In this document: positions 33,238 through 41,581 of the stretch, in pieces | How positions within the stretch are numbered: position 1 is the stretch's first letter | Layout: the number at the start of each line of letters is the position of its first letter | Assembly: GCF_000019725.1 (NCBI RefSeq) | Contig: NC_010505.1 | Coordinates: 6,013,834-6,077,833, forward strand | Direction: 5' to 3' | DNA length: 64,000 nt | Origin: Methylobacterium radiotolerans JCM 2831 | Lineage (GTDB): Bacteria; Pseudomonadota; Alphaproteobacteria; Rhizobiales; Beijerinckiaceae | Notes under the pieces: model-generated | Seen by the model: the letters and a program-made list of their open reading frames with translations, nothing else | Told to the model about the DNA's origin: nothing | Databases searched by the model: none | Program-made: the position numbers and the translations under genes

Positions 33238-33329
33238 TGGGCGCCATCGTCATCCTCGGCCTCATCGTCCCGGCGCTGATCGTCGGGACCTTCGCCCTCG
33301 GCGGAAACGCTCTCGGATGGGGGCGCTGA
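33237..33329 (+). CDS. Tiny single-span membrane protein
   Basis: A 30-residue protein (MGAIVILGLIVPALIVGTFA, then LGGNALGWGR) overlapping the previous stop (TGATG) and ending one base before the next ATG. It has one hydrophobic segment. The overlapped arrangement supports it as a real early gene. Confidence 0.45.
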   Translation: MGAIVILGLIVPALIVGTFALGGNALGWGR

Positions 33330-33330
33330 C

Positions 33331-33705
33331 ATGGCCGGCCAACCCGCCACCGACGTCGACGTCCGCATCGGCGGGCGCATCAGCGCCGCCCGGATCCGGG
33401 CTCGCCTCACCCAGCGCACCGTCGCCGCCGAGATCGGCGTCACCGCCGCCCAACTCCAGAAGTACGAGAAGGGCACGAACCGCATCAGCGGCGTCGCGCT
33501 GAGCATCATCGCCAAGCTCACCGGCGCACCCATCGCGTCATTCTTCGACGTGCCGGAGACGCCCGCGCCGCTGACGGCCCGGCAGACCGTCGACAGGGCC
33601 CGCGAGCACCTGCTGCAGGCGGCCGACCTCTACGTCGAGGCGCGGTTGGTCGCCGGGGACGTGGACAGCCCGCGCACGCTCGCCCTCGTCTCTGAGGCTG
33701 CGTGA
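33331..33705 (+). CDS. XRE-family helix-turn-helix regulator
   Basis: A 124-residue protein starting MAGQPATDVDVRIGGRISAA. Residues 15-75 are a standard XRE domain (RIRARLTQRTVAAEIGVTAA, LQKYEKGTNRISGVALSII), followed by a helical tail (TARQTVDRAREHLLQAADLY). It is probably a second phage regulator acting on early genes. Confidence 0.82.
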   Translation: MAGQPATDVDVRIGGRISAARIRARLTQRTVAAEIGVTAAQLQKYEKGTNRISGVALSIIAKLTGAPIASFFDVPETPAPLTARQTVDRAREHLLQAADLYVEARLVAGDVDSPRTLALVSEAA

Positions 33706-33707
33706 CG

Positions 33708-33992
33708 ATGGCGACCCACTCCGCCAAGGCGCGCGCCGCCAGCCTCGCCCGCTTCGCCGCCCGCTGCGACGCTGGCAAGGCGAGCCTCCGGGATCCCCGT
33801 TTCCGCCCGAGCCAGAGCCCGGCCCTCAACGCGGCGATCGCCGACGTCGAGGACCACGCCCGGCGCTGGGTCGCCGCCCGCGTCGAGACCAACCGCGAGC
33901 TGGGCCGCACCGAGCCGCCCGCCCGCGACACCCGCCTCGACCTGTCCCTCGCGCCGGCTGCTGTCCGGTCGCCGACCGGAGCCCTGCTGTGA
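33708..33992 (+). CDS. Small early phage protein
   Basis: A 94-residue protein, start ATG 33708 (MATHSAKARAASLARFAARC); a GTG six bases earlier overlaps the previous stop. It is Ala/Arg-rich and helical, with AAIADVEDHARRWVAARVET. No family recognised. Confidence 0.5.
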   Translation: MATHSAKARAASLARFAARCDAGKASLRDPRFRPSQSPALNAAIADVEDHARRWVAARVETNRELGRTEPPARDTRLDLSLAPAAVRSPTGALL

Positions 33993-34363
33993 ACGCCCAG
34001 CACCCCATTCGCGCTGCGTTCGGGCACCTGCCCAAGGTCGCCCCGCACCTCGTCGAGAGCGTGGCCGAAGATCAGCCCCTCGTCCGGCTCGCGCCGGGCG
34101 TCACCGTTCAGTCCCTTGCCGAGCCGCTGCCCAGCGCCTCCGAGGCTCTCGGGCGCCTCGAATCCTCCCTCGCGATCCTCGACGCGATCAGCGAGTCCAC
34201 GCTCTCGGCGGTCCACCACCTGGAGCGGGCAACGATCGCCGGCGCCGGACAGCGCGCCGACATGGGCCGCCTGGAGGACGTCGCCGCGAAGCTGGCCGCC
34301 GCCGCCCGCCGCGCCGAGGCCGCCCGCGCCCGCGTCGCCGACAAGCTGGCAGGTGCGCGATGA
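33989..34363 (+). CDS. Small early phage protein
   Basis: A 124-residue helical protein starting at GTG 33989 (MNAQHPIRAAFGHLPKVAPH), overlapping the previous stop. Residues 50-115 form a long Ala/Arg-rich helical hairpin (ALGRLESSLAILDAISESTL, VAAKLAAAARRAEAARARVA). It may be a structural or DNA-binding helical protein. No family recognised. Confidence 0.5.
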   Translation: MNAQHPIRAAFGHLPKVAPHLVESVAEDQPLVRLAPGVTVQSLAEPLPSASEALGRLESSLAILDAISESTLSAVHHLERATIAGAGQRADMGRLEDVAAKLAAAARRAEAARARVADKLAGAR

Positions 34364-34755
34364 GCTGCGCCGTCCGCACCGCCCCGGACCATCAGGCGTT
34401 CATCGCCCTGGTCGACCGCCACGCCGCTGCGTTCGGCGTCCCGAGCTACAGCGAACTGGTCCGCGCCATCCACGCGCAGGACCAGCGCGCCGCCGAGCTC
34501 TACGCCGCCCTGCGCACCACCACCGAGCACGCCGCGGCCGCGCAGGTCCTGCTCCTCAACACCGGTCTCGACCAGCCCCGCGAGACGCTCGACCGCGTGC
34601 TCGAGGAGGCGCTGGAGCGTGCCACCGCCGGCACCATGGCCGGGAACATCGCGCTCTTCACCGCCGAGACCCGCGTCGACCTCGACGGCCGCGACGACGT
34701 CACCGTGCTCGCCGACGCGCGCACGCGGCTCCGGGCCGCCGGGAGGCGCCTGTGA
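34360..34755 (+). CDS. Small early phage protein
   Basis: A 131-residue protein starting MSCAVRTAPDHQAFIALVDR, overlapping the previous stop by four bases. It is helical, with YAALRTTTEHAAAAQVLLLN and EEALERATAGTMAGNIALFT, and ends with a beta strand then an Arg-rich tail. Family unknown. Confidence 0.5.
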   Translation: MSCAVRTAPDHQAFIALVDRHAAAFGVPSYSELVRAIHAQDQRAAELYAALRTTTEHAAAAQVLLLNTGLDQPRETLDRVLEEALERATAGTMAGNIALFTAETRVDLDGRDDVTVLADARTRLRAAGRRL

Positions 34756-35054
34756 CCCTCCCTCCCTTCACCCACACCGAGGCCGTGATGACCCGCTCCG
34801 TGCTCCCCTTCGAGATGCGCGAGCCCAGCGCCGTCACGCCCGCCCAGCGCGCGACCTTCCTCGGCATCCGGGCGCCGGTCCGTGCCTGCGAGAAGACCCT
34901 GCGCGGCCTCGCCGACGCCGACGGGACGGTGTTCGCGCTGCTGCTACCGGCCGGCTCCCCGGGCCTCGACCGCGAGCGGGCCGAGATGCTCGCCGCCGCC
35001 ATCAACGCCGGGCTCGGCGTCGCCGGCCTGCCTGTCAGCGTCCCCGCAGAGTGA
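34752..35054 (+). CDS. Small early phage protein
   Basis: A 100-residue protein, start GTG 34752 because GGAGG lies five bases upstream and the codon overlaps the previous stop; ATG 34788 is the alternative. Residues 40-85 contain RACEKTLRGLADADGTVFAL and DRERAEMLAAAINAGLGVAG. Function unknown; lies before the ERF gene. Confidence 0.5.
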   Translation: MTLPPFTHTEAVMTRSVLPFEMREPSAVTPAQRATFLGIRAPVRACEKTLRGLADADGTVFALLLPAGSPGLDRERAEMLAAAINAGLGVAGLPVSVPAE

Positions 35055-35059
35055 GCACC

Positions 35060-35851
35060 ATGTCAGCAGCACGCCAAGAGATCGCCGTCGCCGAGACCGC
35101 GCAGGTTCCGGCCGCCCAGCCGGCCGAGGGCGCCGCCGTCCTGTCCATCATCGAGCGGATGGCGCGGGACCCGAACATCGACCCGGACCGCGTCGAGCGG
35201 TTCCTCGTCATGGCGCGCGAGGATCGAGCCGAGCGGGCGCGCATCGCCTTCAACGCCGCGATGTCCGCTTGCCAGGCCGAGTTGCCGCGCGTCCTGCGCG
35301 ACGCCCGCAACACGCACTCCGGGGCCGCCTACGCCCGCCTGGAGAGCATCGCCAAGGCGACGGCGCCGATCATCGCCCGGCACGGCTTCTCGCTGTCGTT
35401 CGACACCGAGCCGTCGCCGATCCAGGGCAACCTCCGCGTCACCTGCACCTGCGCCCACGAGGCCGGGCACGAGCGCGCCTATCACCTCGACCTCCCGCCC
35501 GACACCGCCGGCGCCCAGGGCAAGGCCAACAAGACGCCCATCCAGGGGATCGGCTCCACGATCACCTATGCCCGGCGCTACCTCGTCCTGCAGGTGTTCA
35601 ACATCGCGCTGACGAACGACCCGCACGACACGGACGGGGCGCCGGCCGGCGGCAACGACGACGTCATCAGCGACGATCAGGCGGAGCAGATCCGCAAGCA
35701 GCTCACCGAGCACAAGATCCCGCCGGACCGGCTGCTGCGCTTCTTCGGTGTCGAGAGCGTGCCGGACCTGCCGGCCAACCGGTTCGACGAGGTCCTCGCC
35801 TCCATCAAGACCACCGTGGCCAACCGCGCCCGCCAGCAGGAGGGCCGCTGA
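35060..35851 (+). CDS. erf: ERF-family single-strand annealing protein
   Basis: A 263-residue protein. Residues 40-190 match the ERF superfamily: RIAFNAAMSACQAELPRVLR, HGFSLSFDTEPS, CTCAHEAGHERAYHLDLPPD, IQGIGSTITYARRYLVLQVF. The C-terminal region is acidic (TNDPHDTDGAPAGGNDDVIS). ERF anneals complementary strands in phage recombination. The gene is immediately followed by a YqaJ-type exonuclease, the usual two-component recombination pair. Start ATG 35060. Confidence 0.88.
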   Translation: MSAARQEIAVAETAQVPAAQPAEGAAVLSIIERMARDPNIDPDRVERFLVMAREDRAERARIAFNAAMSACQAELPRVLRDARNTHSGAAYARLESIAKATAPIIARHGFSLSFDTEPSPIQGNLRVTCTCAHEAGHERAYHLDLPPDTAGAQGKANKTPIQGIGSTITYARRYLVLQVFNIALTNDPHDTDGAPAGGNDDVISDDQAEQIRKQLTEHKIPPDRLLRFFGVESVPDLPANRFDEVLASIKTTVANRARQQEGR

Positions 35852-35852
35852 C

Positions 35853-36488
35853 ATGGCCGATATGGTCCAGGGAAGCCCGGAGTGGCTCGACGCGCGCTGC
35901 GGCAAGGCGACTGCCTCCCGCATCGCCGACATCCTCGCTGTGAAGAAGGACGGCAAGCCGACCGCCGAGCGCGAGCGCTACCTGATGGAGCTCGTCGGCG
36001 AGCGTCTGACGGGGCTCACGACCCAGCACTACCTCACAGGTCCGATGCTGGAGGGCTCCGAGCGCGAGCCGCAGGCGGCCGACGCCTACGCCTTCCTCCA
36101 CGGTGTCGACGTCGACCAGATCGGCTTCGTCGAGCACCCGAGCATCGCCATGGCCGGCGCCAGCCCGGACCGGCTCGTCGGCGATCTTGGCCTCGTCGAG
36201 ATCAAGTGCCCGACCCTGCGCACGCACCTCGACACGCTGCTCTCCGGCGCGATCCCCGAGCAGTACCTGCCGCAGATGCGCTGGCAGATGGCCTGCACGG
36301 GCCGGAAGTGGTGCGACTTCGCCTCGTGGCACCCGAGCGTGCCGCCGGCCCTCCGCCTCTGGGTGAAGCGCCTCCACCGCGACGACGAGCAGATCGCCAA
36401 GGACGAGGCCGCCGTGCGCGCCTTCCTCGGCGAGGTCGAGGCCCGCGTGGCGACCCTGTTGGCCATCGGAACGGCGGAGGCCGCCTGA
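35853..36488 (+). CDS. YqaJ/lambda-exonuclease family 5'-3' exonuclease
   Basis: A 211-residue protein starting MADMVQGSPEWLDARCGKAT. The nuclease signature includes SPEWLDAR, ASRIADILAVK, AGASPDRLV and LVEIKCPTL with the catalytic Glu-x-Lys. It lies one base after the ERF stop. The pair should resect double-strand ends and anneal them, allowing RecA-independent recombination. Confidence 0.88.
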   Translation: MADMVQGSPEWLDARCGKATASRIADILAVKKDGKPTAERERYLMELVGERLTGLTTQHYLTGPMLEGSEREPQAADAYAFLHGVDVDQIGFVEHPSIAMAGASPDRLVGDLGLVEIKCPTLRTHLDTLLSGAIPEQYLPQMRWQMACTGRKWCDFASWHPSVPPALRLWVKRLHRDDEQIAKDEAAVRAFLGEVEARVATLLAIGTAEAA

Positions 36489-36489
36489 G

Positions 36490-36783
36490 ATGGCCCGCTA
36501 CGTCCTCGAAGGCGAATGGTCCGGCTACTCGTCGTCCCAGCGCCGCGTCGTCCACCGCGAGACGATCAACGAACGCCGCCGGGCCCGGTACAAGGGACGC
36601 GGCCGCCTGTTCGCGGTCCGGTTCACGGACGGCACTCTGCTCGAGCTGACCGTCCGCCCGGTCCGCCGCGGCGAGAGAGTCGAGCCCCTCATCGGCTACG
36701 GCTCCCTGATCTGCGAGGCCGAGGCGAGCACGGAGACGTGCTTCCAGGTCCGGCCGATCAGCGGCTCCGACGAGGCCGCCTGA
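36490..36783 (+). CDS. Small early phage protein
   Basis: A 97-residue basic protein starting MARYVLEGEWSGYSSSQRRV. It has a beta-rich core (RLFAVRFTDGTLLELTVRPV) and a Cys-containing C-terminal half. It is located between the exonuclease and DndC-like genes. Not recognised; the basic N-terminus suggests nucleic-acid contact. Confidence 0.55.
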   Translation: MARYVLEGEWSGYSSSQRRVVHRETINERRRARYKGRGRLFAVRFTDGTLLELTVRPVRRGERVEPLIGYGSLICEAEASTETCFQVRPISGSDEAA

Positions 36784-36926
36784 TGTGCTGGCCGAGCTTC
36801 TTCATCGGGCTCGCGGTGGGTCTCGCTCTAGCCGGCGCCGCCTGGGGTCTCGCGTCCTCCTACCGCGCCCTTAAGGCCGAGGACGCCGCGCGCGCCGCCA
36901 CCCAGCGCGGGGAGGGCGACCGCTGA
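36783..36926 (+). CDS. Tiny single-span membrane protein
   Basis: A 47-residue protein (MCWPSFFIGLAVGLALAGAA at the start) with one membrane segment and a charged tail (ALKAEDAARAATQRGEGDR). It is chained by stop-start overlap to both neighbours. Probably expressed; role unknown. Confidence 0.5.
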   Translation: MCWPSFFIGLAVGLALAGAAWGLASSYRALKAEDAARAATQRGEGDR

Positions 36927-38185
36927 TGGCCGCGCCGATCCTCCGCGGCTCCCGTCAGCACGACCTCTTCGCGCTGACGGCCGAGCGCCTGGTCTACGAC
37001 GACGCCGTCGAGATGACCCTCGCCTCGCTCCAGGCCTACGGCCCGCAGCACGAGCACTGGGCCATGGCATGGTCGGGCGGGAAGGACTCGACCGCGACGC
37101 TGACCCTGATCGTCCACCTGATCGAGGCCGGACGGCTCGCGCCGCCGAAGACGCTGACAGTCTACTATGCCGACACCCGCCAGGAACTGACGCCCCTCGC
37201 GATCGCCGCGGCCGACGTCATGGCGCGGCTCGCCCGCTTCCCATGGATCCGGCTGCGCGTCGTCACCGCGCCGCTCGACCGCCGATTCCTCGTCTACATC
37301 CTCGGCCGGGGCGTCCCGCCGCCGAACAACAACACGCTCCGCTGGTGCACCCGGCAGATCAAGATCGACCCGATGGCGGCCGCGATCGAGGCCGATCTCG
37401 CCGGCCTGCCCGAGACCGACACGGTGCTGACGATCACCGGCGTCCGCCAGGGCGAGAGCGCGATCCGCGACCGGCGGATCGAGATGAGCTGCTCGAAGGA
37501 CGGCGCCGAGTGTGGCCAGGGATGGTACCAGCAGGTCCTCCCCGACATGAAGGGCGTCCGCGGGCGCCTCGCGACCCTCGCGCCGATCCTGCACTGGCGG
37601 GTCTGCAACGTCTGGGACTGGCTGCGGGTCTACGCGCCGATGCGCGCCTATGGCGGCTGGGCGACGGCGATGCTGGCCGACGCCTACGGGGGCGACGAGG
37701 CCGAGGAGGCGAACGCGCGCACTGGCTGCGTCGGCTGCCCGCTCGCCGCTCGGGACAAGGCCCTGGAGGCGGTCGTCGCGCTGCCGGCGTGGTTGTACCT
37801 CGCACCGCTGCTCGGCCTGCGCCTGATCTACCGCGAGCTGCGGCTCGCCCGGAACCGGCTGCGTCAGCCCGGCGGCGAGACCCGCAAGGACGGGACGCTG
37901 GTGCCGAACCAGCAGCGCATGGGCCCGATCACCCTGCCGGCGCGCCTCGACGCGCTCGACCGGATCCTCGCTATCCAGGCCGCCTGCAACGCCGAGGCTG
38001 ACCGGCTCGGCCGGCCGCACGTCGACCTGCTCAACGCCGAGGAGGAGGAGCGCATCCGCGAGCTGATCGCCGCCGGCACCTGGCCGCAGCGCTGGACCGG
38101 CGACGAGCCGACCGCGGACGTCCCGCTCGACGCCGTCTTCTCGGACGGGTCGGTGCAGCCGCTGCTGATCGGAGCGGACCTATGA
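36926..38185 (+). CDS. DndC/PAPS-reductase-like ATP pyrophosphatase
   Basis: A 419-residue protein. The PP-loop is SGGKDS (50-55). Typical DndC-like features follow: YYADTRQEL (81-89), NNNTLRWCTRQIKIDP with Cys142, ITGVRQGESAIRDRR, and Cys at 190, 197, 269 and 272 (GCVGCPL), which could hold an iron-sulfur cluster. DndC activates sulfur transfer to DNA backbones; relatives in phages are often annotated as PAPS reductase. There is no dndA, dndB, dndD or dndE nearby. A role in base or tRNA thiolation is also possible. Confidence 0.8.
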   Translation: MAAPILRGSRQHDLFALTAERLVYDDAVEMTLASLQAYGPQHEHWAMAWSGGKDSTATLTLIVHLIEAGRLAPPKTLTVYYADTRQELTPLAIAAADVMARLARFPWIRLRVVTAPLDRRFLVYILGRGVPPPNNNTLRWCTRQIKIDPMAAAIEADLAGLPETDTVLTITGVRQGESAIRDRRIEMSCSKDGAECGQGWYQQVLPDMKGVRGRLATLAPILHWRVCNVWDWLRVYAPMRAYGGWATAMLADAYGGDEAEEANARTGCVGCPLAARDKALEAVVALPAWLYLAPLLGLRLIYRELRLARNRLRQPGGETRKDGTLVPNQQRMGPITLPARLDALDRILAIQAACNAEADRLGRPHVDLLNAEEEERIRELIAAGTWPQRWTGDEPTADVPLDAVFSDGSVQPLLIGADL

Positions 38186-38199
38186 CGGGATACGCGATC

Positions 38200-38709
38200 T
38201 TAGACAGTCGCCGCTCGGCTGGCGGGTTTAAGCTCGGCCAAAGCGGCAGATATGCGCTCAAATCTCTCGAACGTTTCCCCTCGCATCTCGAATGGAAATT
38301 GCCCCGCTCTAAGCCGCGGCAGGTAAGCCTCAATGATGGCATGGAGCTGCGAAAATTCAGCCAGAATTTTAACTGCAGGTCTCACGTCTTTTGCTTCTAT
38401 TTTATCCGAATTGATGCGCGCGGTCAGCAGGGTGATGATTGTCCGAGCGTGCATCACGTCATAGGCAGCAGCAAACGCTTCACCGGAAGCCCGATCTTTA
38501 GGGACCGCTGCGAGCTGTGCCAACTGCTGAGCTTCTACAGCTATATCGTAAAGCCCGGATCTCCAGCTTTCAGCCTCAAGCTGTCTTCGGCGGTCATCCC
38601 GAGCGCTTTGTCGGCTGGCCACTTTGAAGGCTACGAAGAGCGCGATGATGCTGCCGACCGACTGCACCCAAGCTGCAGACACGGTCAATATTTTTTCCAG
38701 TTCCCACAC
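38200..38709 (-). CDS. Membrane-anchored hypothetical protein (moron)
   Basis: A 169-residue protein from GTG 38709 (VWELEKILTVSAAWVQSVGS). One membrane segment (VGSIIALFVAFKVA, about 18-32) is followed by a basic turn and a long helical cytoplasmic domain (AFAAAYDVMHARTIITLLTA, AEFSQLHAIIEAYLPRLRAG). It is opposite in direction to the early operon and has a lower GC. Longer starts up to 38892 would overlap the DUF5131 gene. It may act in superinfection exclusion, but this is speculation. Confidence 0.55.
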   Translation of the reverse strand: MWELEKILTVSAAWVQSVGSIIALFVAFKVASRQSARDDRRRQLEAESWRSGLYDIAVEAQQLAQLAAVPKDRASGEAFAAAYDVMHARTIITLLTARINSDKIEAKDVRPAVKILAEFSQLHAIIEAYLPRLRAGQFPFEMRGETFERFERISAALAELKPASRAATV

Positions 38710-38809
38710 GGGCGTTCGTCGCTCCCTCGTTGCGGCCAGCGTGTTCGAGCCGCTGCGCGGCCGCAAGCGCGAATGTCTTCCGCCACCACCAAAGACGCGG
38801 AGTAGCAGC

Positions 38810-39898
38810 ATGGCCGAGTCCAGCACCATCGAGTGGACCGACGCGACTTGGCAGCCGATCACCGGGTGCGCCATCGTCTCCCCGGGCTGCACTAACTGCT
38901 ATGCGATGAAGCTCGCTGGCACGCGGCTGCGCAATCTGCCGTCCCGAGTTGGGCTCACGGTTGAGACGAAGGCGGGCCCCGTCTGGAACGGAAAGGTGCG
39001 GCTGAACGAGGAGTGGCTGCTGCAGCCCCTCACGTGGCGCCGGCCCCGCAAGATCTTCGTCTGCGCTCATGGCGATCTGTTCACCGAGGGCGTGCCGGAC
39101 GCATGGATCGACCGCGTGGTCGCGGTGATGGCGCTCGCGGGACACCACACCTTCCAGGTCCTGACGAAGCGGCCGGCCAGGATGCGCGCGTACTTCGCCT
39201 CGCTGCCGGAGCGCATTCGGACGCTCGATTGCGACAGCGGACTCGACCTCGTGACGCTTCCGCTGCGGAACGTCTGGCTCGGCGTCTCCGCCGAGGATCA
39301 GCGCCGGGCCGACGAGCGCGTGCCGGACCTGCTGGCGACGCCGGCTGCAGTTCGGTTCGTGTCTGCCGAGCCGCTGCTGGGGCCGATCGACTTCCGCGCC
39401 CTGAAGCCGGGCCCCGAGGAGATCTCGCTCGACGCGCTCACCGGCGCGTTCACGGTGACCGCCTCGTTCGCGGGCGGCCTCGCCAACTATCAGGCCGGCC
39501 TCGATGCGTTACCGCCGCTCCCATCACGGCGCCCCGGCCTCGACTGGATCATCGTGGGCGGCGAGAGCGGCCACGGCGCCCGGCCGATGCACCCGGACTG
39601 GGCCCGCCAGATCCGCGACGCCTGCGCGGCCGCGGGGGTAGCGTACCTGTTCAAGCAATGGGGATCGTGGGGGCCGGGCGCGGCCTTCGATGCCGCCCCT
39701 TCGGCCCGCACCGCCTACCTCGGTGAGATCCAGACGCTCGTCGGCCCAGGCTCGCGCACCATCAAGATCGCAGTCCCGACGCGCATGGATGACGTGCTTG
39801 GCCCTCCGCTGACCCTGAAGCAACTCGGCAAGAAGGCCGCCGGCCGCCTCCTCGACGGCGTCGAGCACAACGGTTTCCCGGAGGTGGCCCGTGGGTGA
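38810..39898 (+). CDS. DUF5131 (phage Gp37/Gp68-like) protein
   Basis: A 362-residue protein starting MAESSTIEWTDATWQPITGC. Cysteines at 20, 27 and 30 (GCAIVSPGCTNC) resemble the cluster-binding Cys of radical-SAM-like proteins. Further DUF5131 motifs are KIFVCAHGDLFTEGVP, FQVLTKRPARM and DWIIVGGESGHGARPM with PMHPDWARQIRDAC. Members are found in phages and beside three-Cys-motif partner genes. Its reaction is not known. Proximity to a DndC-like gene suggests a nucleic-acid modification module. Confidence 0.85.
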   Translation: MAESSTIEWTDATWQPITGCAIVSPGCTNCYAMKLAGTRLRNLPSRVGLTVETKAGPVWNGKVRLNEEWLLQPLTWRRPRKIFVCAHGDLFTEGVPDAWIDRVVAVMALAGHHTFQVLTKRPARMRAYFASLPERIRTLDCDSGLDLVTLPLRNVWLGVSAEDQRRADERVPDLLATPAAVRFVSAEPLLGPIDFRALKPGPEEISLDALTGAFTVTASFAGGLANYQAGLDALPPLPSRRPGLDWIIVGGESGHGARPMHPDWARQIRDACAAAGVAYLFKQWGSWGPGAAFDAAPSARTAYLGEIQTLVGPGSRTIKIAVPTRMDDVLGPPLTLKQLGKKAAGRLLDGVEHNGFPEVARG

Positions 39899-39907
39899 CT
39901 GTGTGGC

Positions 39908-40171
39908 TCAACCTCTGAACGTCAGCTCCAACTTGCGGCCGTCTCGCCAGACCACTTCGCAGGATTGGTCAAGGTACAGACCCTCGGAGATCAAACGCAG
40001 AACCGTCGGAATTATGGTGCCCGGCTCCACCTCAATCATCGCTCCGGTCTTATCAAGATCCCAAACGAGGCAATCGCGACATTCCTGCTTCTCTCCGAAA
40101 AATATTCGGCCGGTCTTGAGGGCTGCTTTTCGTGGCGGTCTCGCAAAAATTTCGGCCACTGAGAGATCCAA
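39908..40171 (-). CDS. PilZ-like domain protein
   Basis: An 87-residue protein (MDLSVAEIFARPPRKAALKT at the start). The RPPRKAALKTGRIFF beginning, RDCLVWDLDKTGAMIEVEPG and CEVVWRDGRKLELTF strands match the small PilZ proteins of alphaproteobacteria. The cyclic-di-GMP site is imperfect: RxxxR is read as RPPRK and the D/NxSxxG motif as DLDKTG. It is on the strand opposite to the early operon. It could be a receptor or a degenerate PilZ. Confidence 0.65.
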   Translation of the reverse strand: MDLSVAEIFARPPRKAALKTGRIFFGEKQECRDCLVWDLDKTGAMIEVEPGTIIPTVLRLISEGLYLDQSCEVVWRDGRKLELTFRG

Positions 40172-40269
40172 TCTTCGGGAATAAAGCTGCCGATATAGTA
40201 TTTATGGACCAATTTGGTTCCGAAGCCATCATTTGATCTGTAGCCACCCGAGTATGCTGAGAGCCCCCT

Positions 40270-40899
40270 ATGGCGCGCGCCCCGAAGCCCCTACCGCCGC
40301 TGGCTGACGGCGAGCGCATCGCCACCCGGAGGATGGCGGTCGCCATGCGCTCAGCCGAGTTCTCGGTCTGTGGCCTGTATCGGGAGCGCCTCGACCGATG
40401 GTGGTCGGACCGGCCGCGCGCCCTGATCTGCGGCTGCAACCCGAGCCAGGCCGGCGCGGAGAAGAACGACCCGACCATTCACGCGGTCGCTGCGCTGACG
40501 GCGCACCTGCCGGTCGGCGGGTTCACCATGGCGAACTGGTCCCCTCGGATCAGCACCGATCCAGACGCCTTTCATCGCTGGCGCCTTGAGATGCTGCACG
40601 CGGACGAGACGGCCTATGCGGCGATCCGGGATGCCAACCTTGAGCGGCTGCGGGCCCTGTCTGCCGAGGCGGCCGTGCGCATCGTTGCGTGGGGGAACCT
40701 TGTCCCGAACGAGCGCGAGACGACGCTGGTCCTGCGTGCACTCAGCCTCGACGGGCTGCACCCGCTCTATGCGTTCGAGCTGACTGGGGCAGGCACACCG
40801 AAGCACCCGCTGGCGCGCGGGAAGGCCAGGATCGTTCCGGGCACGCCGCTGACCCTGTGGCGGCCCGCGACCGAGGACCTGAGCGGGAGGGCAGCGTGA
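40270..40899 (+). CDS. DUF1643 protein
   Basis: A 209-residue protein starting MARAPKPLPPLADGERIATR. The DUF1643 signature is visible: YRERLDRWWSDRPRALICGC, NPSQAGAEKNDPTIHAVAAL, GGFTMANWSPRISTD, VRIVAWGNLV, and PLYAFELTGAGTPKHPLARG near the end. DUF1643 occurs in phages and mobile elements; its reaction is not known. It sits after the PilZ-like gene in the rightward operon. Confidence 0.85.
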   Translation: MARAPKPLPPLADGERIATRRMAVAMRSAEFSVCGLYRERLDRWWSDRPRALICGCNPSQAGAEKNDPTIHAVAALTAHLPVGGFTMANWSPRISTDPDAFHRWRLEMLHADETAYAAIRDANLERLRALSAEAAVRIVAWGNLVPNERETTLVLRALSLDGLHPLYAFELTGAGTPKHPLARGKARIVPGTPLTLWRPATEDLSGRAA

Positions 40900-41105
40900 C
40901 CATCCTCCTGCACCTCATCTGGATCAGCCTGAAAGGGCTGGTGATCTTCGTGGCAATCTTTGGAGCCGGAGCCGGTGCCACGGTCCTGATGTTCGGCACG
41001 AAGGCGCCAAACGGCGACGCATTGGCCGGCCTCGCGGGTGGCGGGGTCCTGCTCTTCGTCCTGGTGTTCGGGGGCGCATACGTCTTCCTCGGAGGTCGGG
41101 CATGA
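40896..41105 (+). CDS. Small two-span membrane protein
   Basis: A 69-residue protein starting at GTG 40896 (MTILLHLIWISLKGLVIFVA), overlapping the DUF1643 stop. It has two hydrophobic segments (about 3-30 and 45-66) with a short loop GTKAPNGDALA. Overlaps the next gene by four bases. Role unknown. Confidence 0.55.
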   Translation: MTILLHLIWISLKGLVIFVAIFGAGAGATVLMFGTKAPNGDALAGLAGGGVLLFVLVFGGAYVFLGGRA

Positions 41106-41581
41106 GCCGCCGCTACGCCGCCGACACGTCGGTCCCGATGGACCGTAGCATCGCCGAGATCCGGACGACCGTCCGGCGCTACGGCGCCAGCGAGTTCGCG
41201 CACATGGAGAGCGACACGCAGGCCGCGATCCACTTCACCATGCGCGGCCGGCGGATCCTCTTCCGGCTCGCGATGCCTGATCCGACGGCTGGCGAGTTCG
41301 TGCTGACCGAGACCGGCAAGGTGCGCTCTGCCAGTGTCGCCGAGGCAGCCTGGGAGCAGGCCTGCCGCTCGCGATGGCGGGCGCTGGCCCTGGTCATCAA
41401 GGCGAAGCTGGAGGCGGTCGAGGTCGGCATCGTGGTGTTCGAGGACGAGTTCCTCGCCAACACGGTGCCGCCCGGCGCGAGCGTCACCTTCGGCGAGGCC
41501 GTCCGCGAGGACATGCGCCTCGCACACGGGAAACGAGAGCTGACCCCGCTGTTGCCATACCTGGGAGGGGAGAATGGGTGA
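41102..41581 (+). CDS. Conserved phage protein near excisionase
   Basis: A 159-residue protein starting MSRRYAADTSVPMDRSIAEI. A beta-rich core (AAIHFTMRGRRILFRLAMPD) is followed by a helix (AAWEQACRSRWRALALVIKA) and VGIVVFEDEFLANTV. This family is found in many alphaproteobacterial prophages next to xis/int; its role is unknown. It overlaps the excisionase start by eight bases. Confidence 0.65.
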   Translation: MSRRYAADTSVPMDRSIAEIRTTVRRYGASEFAHMESDTQAAIHFTMRGRRILFRLAMPDPTAGEFVLTETGKVRSASVAEAAWEQACRSRWRALALVIKAKLEAVEVGIVVFEDEFLANTVPPGASVTFGEAVREDMRLAHGKRELTPLLPYLGGENG

